Of a DNA stretch of 64,000 bases, positions 55,820 through 64,000 are shown in pieces. The translations under genes and the position numbers were made by a program. Numbering within the stretch: position 1 is the stretch's first letter; every line of letters begins with the position of its first letter. The notes below the pieces were generated by a model. It did not search any database. It was not told where the DNA came from and saw only the letters and a program-made list of their open reading frames with translations. This DNA is from Ailanthus altissimus (lineage: Eukaryota; Streptophyta; Magnoliopsida; Sapindales; Simaroubaceae): assembly GCA_946807835.1 (NCBI GenBank), contig OX327700.1, forward strand, positions 22,604,001-22,668,000. The letters run 5' to 3'.

Positions 55820-56541
55820 TGTGCTGAATGAAATTTCTATCACAAACTAGCAATAGTAATATATCACAATTTTGTGATAGTAATCTATCACAGAATTGTG
55901 ATAGATTTAGTAATAAACATAGTCTATCACAAAATTGTAATAGACATTATGCCCTAGATAAAGGTGGAACGGTAATAATGTCATTTACTATTAGTTTTAG
56001 CCTTGATAGCAACTTTCCTTATTCTTCAACTCCAGCAACGTCTATCTCAACTAGTTAGGGTCAGGGTGAAAGTGCAATAATTACAAGCCACATAACACTA
56101 AATTGAGATAAATTCTATCATATAATTGAGATAGAATTTATCACTAAATTAAGTAATTGTTGATATAATCAATATGACATCATCATTGCCAATATAACTA
56201 CCACATCATCATCAATAATGAATGTCAACATCATAGTATGTCAGCATAATGACATCATCAATGACATCATTTGTTAGTCATCTCACCCACCACGCCATCT
56301 ACCACAACATTCACCACATCATATTCTATGTGTACATTCAATTGTCATTTGGCAAAAAGTATCATAACTTTGTGATAGAATATATATATATATATCATAA
56401 AGTTAATTCTATCATTATTTGGTGATAGATTTCATCTATCACTAATTAGTGAGCCCAAATAAGGTGATAGATGAAATCCATCACAAATCATGCTTTGTGA
56501 TAGTTTTTCATTATTACCTTATCTCCTTTTTTGTAGTAGTG
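55820..56541 (+). repeat. Right subterminal repeats and terminal inverted repeat of the CACTA element
   Basis: Words such as tatcacaattttgtgatag and its variants (tatcacagaattgtgatag, atctatcac, ggtgatagat) recur at least ten times on both strands, many as small palindromes. The terminus cttttttgtagtagtg ends at 56541. These are probable transposase-binding sites. The open frame at 55828-56058 consists of these repeats and is not a gene. Confidence 0.8.
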
Positions 56542-56645
56542 TAAATAGGTGAATAAAAAATAATATATACTTTATTAATATGCTAAATTTACCAAAATAA
56601 ATCCAAAGGCAAGTTGACTTGAAATCAAAAATATAATATGACAAA

Positions 56646-57353
56646 GGGAAAAGGACATTTGGATCCCACAGTTATAATAAAAGTGATAATTTACTCACTC
56701 ATTTTTTAAAATTATCCATTTACATCTTGCCATTAATTTTTTTCTGTTAAATTGAAATGTAATAAGCGCAATGTAGTCTTTTACTTATAAAAAATACGTC
56801 ACACAATCTAAAGGGCACTAACCAATATTAACTAACATTGACCAGTATTGACTAGCATTAACCAGTGTTAACCATCAATTGCCAGTCATTAACTGGCAAC
56901 CAATGATAAATCAAAATTGACATTATTGAACTCAAAATTTTGTAATCTACGCAATAGTAGAATATTTTTCATCAATGGAGCACCATAGAGGTGCCAAAAG
57001 TGGGGAGAATTTGGTCCGCCGCCTCTCCCCCCATATTCTCCCCACTTTTGGCACATCTACAATGCTCCGTTGATGAAAAAAAATTTACCATTGCGTAAAT
57101 CATTTAATATTGAATCCGATGATGTTAATTTTGATCATTTTTGCTATCGGTCGTCTTTTAATATTAGTCAACATTCAGTTAATACTGATTAATTGTCAGT
57201 TAATGACAGTCAATGGTATTACAATAATTGTAATATTTTCTATTCAATGTAACAAAAAAAAGTTAATAAAAAAGAATGTAAATAAATAATTTTAAAAATT
57301 GAGTAAGTAAACTGTTTATTTTACTATAATTGAAGTCCAAATGTCCTTTTCTC
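56646..57353. mobile_element. Mutator-like MITE with long inverted arms, 708 bp
   Basis: Ends are gggaaaaggacatttgg and its inverted partner ccaaatgtccttttctc, with similarity continuing far into the arms. Flanks are tatgacaaa (56637-56645) and tataacaaa (57354-57362), a 9-bp duplication with one mismatch, as expected for Mutator-type insertions. The centre (about 56990-57050) is a GC-richer perfect stem, gtgccaaaagtggggagaat with its complement, around a short loop. No coding capacity. Confidence 0.75.
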
Positions 57354-58869
57354 TATAACAAATTAGGAATTTACAAAAGAATCTCTTGACTTGAAATTGA
57401 AAATATAATATGGTAAATTAGAAATATACAAAAGAGTCCCTTTAGCACAACAATCAGTAATTTATCTAATCCTAATATGCTAATTGCATAATTACAAATA
57501 TGCTTCATCACATTTAAAACCCAAAATGGTTTTAAAAAAAATTGAAACAATTACTAAACTTTTAACTAATCTTATAGTTCCAAGATTATGCTTCGTTACA
57601 TTTAAAATAAAATAAAAATAAAAATAAAATATTATAAATAAAATTGAAACAATTACTAAATTTGTAATATGAAAATTTTGGTAAGTATTAAGCTCATGAC
57701 TATGAGTCATGGTTGTAATCATACCTCAGCATCGATGGTGAATAACGATAACAATGTATGTAGTGGTAGCAACGATCGACGAGGGTGAAAGATGAGGTTC
57801 GAGATATTAGCCGAAAGCTCGGGATGACTAAGTGAACAGCTGGGGCGAATGGTGGTGACGAGACAGTCGTGTTGTGCTGACGGTGTTGAGGATGACAACT
57901 GACGAGTGATGATGAGTTGAATTGATGACAGATAAATTGCGTGAAGTCTGAGAAAAGATAAAGAGAAGAAAATTAACTCCATCCAATTTTGGTTTTGAAT
58001 TTGCAATTGAGAATTTTCAATTAGGAGTTGAACGGAGACAAAACGTGTCATTTAACACCTTTTTTTTTTGTTTTTAATTTCATTTTCAAGACAAATTCAA
58101 GTTTGATTCCGAAAAGATCAACTCCCTCATTAAAAGACCCAATTTGTCATAATTTGCAACCCAATCCCATTCTAACCCATCAATCTGGCTTTGAAAACGA
58201 CCTGCCATTTTAAGGATTCGGGGTGAATAGAAAATATTAGTTTTATGCACGTAGGTTGATTTGGTTGGACTTCTTAAATAAAATTTGTAAATGTAAAAGT
58301 TTTAGAAATAATTTTTTTTAAAAACAATTATTTATTATTTAATTATTAATTAAAAAAATTTAAAATATTAAATTGTTCGATTACATATTATTAAAAATAT
58401 TTATTTATTATTAAATTATTAAAAATAACACTTAAAAAAATTTATATTCAAATTCTAAACAAATTTTAATGTATAATTTTAATTTATCAAGTATTTCTTC
58501 AAATTCAATTTTTTAAAATACAATAATTTTAGTAAAATTATTACATAGTAATCAATTAATCAAATAAATTATTGTGTTTAATGCAAAAATTATAAATAAA
58601 ATAAAAATAATATTCATCGATGACAAAAGATTTTTGGCAAAGAGTGTTATAAAGATATGATAGTTGTAGAGATATAAAAATATGATAATTTTTTAATAAA
58701 ATATTAAAAATATGTTAGTTAAATAAAATTTATTTTTATTAAAGTATTTCTTAGAATTAAAAAAATATTATTAAGGTATATATAACATTACATAAATATA
58801 AAAAGAAACTCAAAAAGCACTACTCTAAATTTTAAGCTTTTATAAGTAAAATAATATAGATATTTTAAT
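57354..58869. other. AT-rich intergenic DNA, no gene recognised
   Basis: The sequence beside the MITE (cttgacttgaaat...aaaatataatatgg, about 57385-57415) repeats that on its left side, so the locus was locally duplicated. A richer patch at 57720-58050 has open frames on the minus strand (110 codons) without resemblance to a known protein. Confidence 0.45.
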
Positions 58870-59733
58870 GGGATAATGACTTTTTATCCTAGAAACATGG
58901 GTTAATACATAATTTTATCCCAAAAATTTAAAAATAGACAATTTTATCTTAGTCTATTAGTCAATTTTTATTAAATTTGATAATAAAATGGTAAAATCAA
59001 AATTCAATACAAATTTAAAGTATACTAATAAAGTATGACACATGTTAATCTCTGATTGTCAATCTCTAATTGGTTAATAATAAAAAAAAACACATGGCAC
59101 ATTTTTATAAATTCAATTTTAATATTTATTTTTAATAATATAATATAAAAAATAACTCTGTCATTGTCACCAATAGCCGCGCGGCCTTTAATGATAAAAA
59201 TGATCAAATTTTATATCATTGGACTAATTTTTTATTATCTACACAATAATGGCAGTGGCCGTTGCTCCCTCTCCATCTTTTTGACTATTTTTCGCCATCT
59301 TTTTGTATTCTTTTATCAAAAATGACTCAACAATTATGTAGATAAAAAAAAATAAAGTTTAATTATATAAAATATAATTATTTTTATGAACTTCACCATC
59401 ACTAAAAAATAGCAATCGATGGCGATTCACCGAAGTTTTTTTTGGGTTTATTTATAATTTATAAAATAAACTTTTAAATCTATCATAATGTGACACGTGT
59501 TATATTTTTTATTTTGTTAAAGTTTTTAATTTTATTTATGTGTTATGTGTCCTGTTAAAATTGTGTCACATAGAATTTAATAAGGACAAGATTATTATTT
59601 TATAAAAAAAAAATATTTTTTGTCAAATTTAATAAAAATTAATTAGCGAATTAGGACAATATTATTTATTTTTAAATATTAATGATAAAATTAAATATTA
59701 ACTTATATTCTTGGAATAAAATTATCATTATTC
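58870..59733. mobile_element. Probable DNA element with inverted ends of about 120 bp
   Basis: The left end (gggataatgactttttatcc...) and the inverted right end (gaataatgataattttattcc...) match loosely over about 120 bp, including the shared block aatttttattaaattt. No coding frame lies between. The target duplication is unclear. It may be an old MITE. Confidence 0.4.
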
Positions 59734-60110
59734 ATTTTTTAATTTTAAAAAAAATTTCTTTAATTATAATTAAATATTGTTAAAAAAAATTTAAAAAAAA
59801 ATTAAATTTAAAAGATAAAAAATTTCAATTAAACAAATATTTAATAAAGATTGATGGAGCACGGTTCACAGAGAATATTAACACTGTCAGTCCTGAAGGT
59901 TTGGCGACTTTTATTTTAATTATATTGTCATCCCATTTACTTAATTGAAAAGGCTACTTTGATGCTTTTGCAAATTTGTCACGTAAATTATTAAAATAAC
60001 CTTAAAAGGTGAGGTTATTGTCGTCTTTTGACCATATTTTGTGCCAACCACGGCGTAACAGTGTAATATCCCCCCTTACACCGATATCGGCGCCGTGTAC
60101 GGACAGACTA

Positions 60111-60119
60111 ACACGTGGC
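60111..60119 (+). promoter_or_regulatory. G-box/ABRE-like element upstream of polyubiquitin
   Basis: acacgtggc contains the CACGTG core, 60 bp upstream of the TATA box. Such sites bind bZIP and bHLH factors. Function here is inferred. Confidence 0.5.
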
Positions 60120-60175
60120 ACCATCGTGTTTGTCCGTTACTATCAACCTCAATTCTCTAGGTCGGCTATCTCCTT

Positions 60176-60182
60176 TATAAAA
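60176..60182 (+). promoter_or_regulatory. TATA box of the polyubiquitin gene
   Basis: tataaaa within cctttataaaaaacg, about 95 bp upstream of the 5'-UTR intron donor. The transcript probably starts near 60205-60215, followed by a CT-rich leader. Confidence 0.75.
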
Positions 60183-60273
60183 AACGAGTCCAATCCCTAG
60201 TCATTACCGATCCAAAATTCTCTCTTTAGATCTATTTAGACAATTTTCTCGCTCACTTAACAAGCTCTTGAAG

Positions 60274-61248
60274 GTAATTTGCAAATTAATTTTTCTTTAT
60301 TAGGTCTGGATATTATGTGAATTATGATTGAAAGATTTAACTTCTTGTGATTTGGTTGATTTGATTCAGATTCTTAGGTACAGTATTGAATCGATTTGTG
60401 GTCTTTTATGTTTTAACTATAACATCTTAATAATTGATTCAAGTTTGTCTGGATGGTTTGTTTAATTAGGGTATTTTGATTGTTAACCGATAATTAGTTG
60501 CGATTGGATTTGCAGATATAATTGCTGTTGAAGTTTCCTTTCATTTATGATTTAAGAATTTTATTTTGTTATCCTCGGAGCAACTTTTTGCAGCTAGGTT
60601 TTGTGTTTTTGATTGATTTATGCTGTATTATATTCAGATCAAACACTAATGAATTGATCTATATAGTATTATATATATATATATATAATATTTCCATTTT
60701 CTTGATCTTATTTGAAGGTCCTAATGTTTGTATGATATGATTCATAACCCAATTATATTGATGTGGAACTTCTATATGATTGATTCGTTGAATATTATTT
60801 TCTTTATTTTATTCTTTGCAATATCGGTGGTTCTTGTTAATTCTTTAAGAGTGTTGTTGTTCTTGTGAATTAATTTAGTTAACAATTGATTGTATTAGTT
60901 TTTGTTATCATTGCTGATGGTATTAGATGTTGTTTGCTTTCTGGTCTGTTGTTAATATCTTGGTTCTTGTGAATTCTTTTAGTGTGTTTAAGAAAACTAG
61001 GTCACCATTGATTTGTTCAGTGGAATTACTATTGTAAAGTTAATGCTTTTCAACTTTTAATAGCTTATAAATTTTATTGCACAAGTATGTTATTTTATAC
61101 TCAAATGGTGAGTTTTGATTACATTTGAGGAAACACTTGTGTTGATGGCAGATCAAGCTTTTTCATTTGTATTGATTTTTGTTGTTAATTATAACGTTTT
61201 GACGCTTCCTGGAAGCATTTCTGATGTTATGTTCTTTTGGTCCAATAG
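60274..61248 (+). other. 5'-UTR intron of the polyubiquitin gene (975 bp)
   Basis: The donor aag|gtaattt at 60273/60274 and the acceptor ccaatag at 61242-61248 place the 3' splice site directly before the ATG. The intron is T-rich with no coding frame. A leader intron in this position is a hallmark of plant polyubiquitin genes and usually enhances expression (established knowledge). Confidence 0.85.
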
Positions 61249-62622
<1,374 letters not shown>

Positions 62623-62801
62623 TGGCATTGTGGCTGTATGTTAGTGTCTCTTTTGTTGGGACTCTTCTGGATGGTCCTGGTTTGTGTTTGAAGACCTTTA
62701 TGGATGGTTTAGAATAAGCTTCTTAGCTTCTGTTACTTCAACGTATTTGTTTCTATATTCGGTTGTTGAAATGGGGTCCTTCACTTTAGTGTTTAGTTCC
62801 T

Positions 62802-62807
62802 AATAAA
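62802..62807 (+). terminator. Polyadenylation signal of the polyubiquitin gene
   Basis: aataaa in tcctaataaagtttc, 180 bp after the stop codon. T- and GT-rich sequence follows. Confidence 0.65.
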
Positions 62808-62829
62808 GTTTCTTCCATGGTACAATGCT

Positions 62830-63735
62830 GTGCTCTTAATATACCATGGTTTTGTTCATGTTTCTGACTTTGATATATTAGTGATTTGTTTGTTTGCTTT
62901 TATTGCATTACCTTTGTTGAAGCTATATATACGAAATGGATGCACAGTTGGCATATGGTTGTGCTTATGCCTGGTTTATCTCGCAAATGCGTGGTAGATT
63001 AGGGGCAAGGTTTTGATGGCACAACTTGATTATTGAATTTGTGCTTGCGCGGTTTATCATGCAAAAGCTGCCGCAAAATGAATGATTCGTTTCAGTTATT
63101 GGCTTTTTGATTGATTGGAATTCGAGGGGTTTGTGTGGGTCTGAATTTAGGGGTGGGCGGAAGGCCGGTTCCTGACCAGGAATGGATAACTACACACAAA
63201 GATTTGGCTTAAAATATCTTATACCTCTTTAGCTTTAAAATTATCCTCAAAACGCCCTTTTTATTCAAAAAATTTCATTAAATCAGCTGAATAACATTAC
63301 TATAGCATCTTTTAAACTATAATTAAGTTAAAATTTAAATAAAATTGATGCATTATTGGCATGTTACACAATTTAAACCACTTATTTTGTTTAATATATT
63401 TAAAATATTATAGATAAAAATGAAGTACATTATTATTAATAATGTATTGGTTTATTTAATATATTTTAATTAAAAACTTATAAATAATTAAATGAATTAA
63501 AATATAACATTAAAAAATTTAAAAATAAAACAAAAAGCAGCAATTGGGCACTTCCAGGCGATCATCATCATCAACAACAATAATAATAATGAAGGATTGA
63601 GTTAAACATTCATTCCAACGAAATCTAAATTTTGTTGTCTATGGATTGTAAAGATATTTTTGTCAAATAAACACTAAAAAATGGGGGAAAAAAGGAAGAT
63701 AAATATCAATTGGTGCATTTTGGCACACTACCACC
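62830..63735. other. Intergenic flank of polyubiquitin, nothing recognised
   Basis: No gene-like frame. AT-rich from 63200 on, with an ATC/ATA-type short repeat near 63562-63590. Confidence 0.5.
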
Positions 63736-63737
63736 AC

Positions 63738-64000
63738 TAGGGGTGCGCAACGGTTTGGTTTAACCGAAAATTAAACTGAATTTTTTAGTTCAGTTTAAAG
63801 TTTGGTTTTTTTTTTTTTCAAATCAATCGATTCAGTTTCAATTTGATTTGGTCCGATTTGGTTCAAACCAGAAAAAATACACTAAAAATTAAAACCAAAC
63901 CGATTCAATTTTTAAGTAGTAGAACCGATCAGTTCTAATTTGTTAGAATCAATCGATTCAGGTTTAGTTCGGTTCCGACCCAAACCGAACCGAACCGAAA
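63738..64000. repeat. AACCGA-rich dispersed repeat at the window edge
   Basis: Begins taggggtgcgcaacggtttg and continues with many cggttt/aaaccg words on both strands, ending in aaccgaaccgaaccgaaa, where the window stops. Such sequences are widespread in plant genomes, often as hAT-type MITEs. The right end is not visible. Confidence 0.45.

Larger units (their letters stand above)
43714..56541 (+). mobile_element. Complete CACTA (En/Spm) transposon, 12.8 kb, with nested LINE and SINEs
   Basis: Termini are CACTACTACAAAAAG at 43714 and its inverted counterpart cttttttgtagtagtg ending at 56541. A 3-bp target duplication, taa, flanks both sides (43711-43713, 56542-56544). Subterminal regions carry repeated tatcaca/tgtgata words, as expected for transposase-binding sites. 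The interior contains LINE B (about 43956-49830), an inverted SINE dimer within it, a single SINE (50940-51064), a coiled-coil ORF (53068-53412) and a Ulp1-type protease remnant (54185-54895). No TNP2-type DDE transposase was recognised. Without the insertions the element would be about 6.7 kb. It looks like a non-autonomous, decayed member that carried protease-like cargo. Confidence 0.88.

Noticed and set aside
55828..56058. 76-codon frame in the right CACTA end
   Set aside because: Made of the subterminal tatcaca/tgtgata repeats.

Overview
The window is a piece of a plant nuclear chromosome, almost certainly from a dicot. It is AT-rich, its genes have introns, and it holds a plant-type polyubiquitin gene with a 5'-UTR intron plus many plant transposon families (Ty3/Gypsy elements with a tRNA-Asp primer site, L1-type LINEs, CACTA, hAT, tRNA-derived SINEs, MITEs). 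I could not fix the species. Only two ordinary host genes are clear: a nine-exon peptidase S28 (lysosomal Pro-X carboxypeptidase-like) gene on the minus strand at 20571-24950, and a six-repeat polyubiquitin gene on the plus strand at 61249-62622. Most of the rest is nested transposable elements.

Layout. 1-3.0 kb: AT-rich, no gene. 3.0-20.2 kb: an old minus-strand LINE (LINE A) split by later insertions: a solo LTR (5154-7288), an unassigned block (about 8.54-9.2 kb) and a complete LTR retrotransposon (9585-19555, TSD tagcc). 20.6-25 kb: the S28 gene, with one frameshift and a 32-base G run in an intron. 25.5-30.1 kb: an old non-coding LTR element with a 30-bp minisatellite. 30.1-37.4 kb: tandem repeats and decayed retroelement sequence, with a solo LTR (33247-34602, TSD gccat). 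38459-39897: a second solo LTR of that family. 41.6-43.1 kb: an inverted end of a CACTA element that cuts into a hAT transposase pseudogene. 43714-56541: a complete CACTA element (TSD taa) carrying a Ulp1-like protease remnant, itself invaded by LINE B, a head-to-head SINE dimer and a single SINE. 56.6-59.7 kb: MITE-like inverted repeats. 60.1-62.8 kb: the polyubiquitin gene. 63.7-64 kb: a repetitive tail.

The most unusual content is inside the retrotransposon at 9585-19555. It has near-identical 1557-bp LTRs, a primer-binding site and a TSD. Its reverse transcriptase, RNase H and integrase core are deleted, so protease runs into the integrase C-terminus. Downstream it carries, in sense orientation, an intronless full-length LONELY GUY (LOG) cytokinin-activating enzyme frame of 215 codons with a single internal stop. 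A TATA-like box lies 53 bp upstream of the LOG ATG, and a second unrecognised Cys-motif ORF precedes it. This looks like a non-autonomous retrotransposon that captured a phytohormone gene from mRNA.
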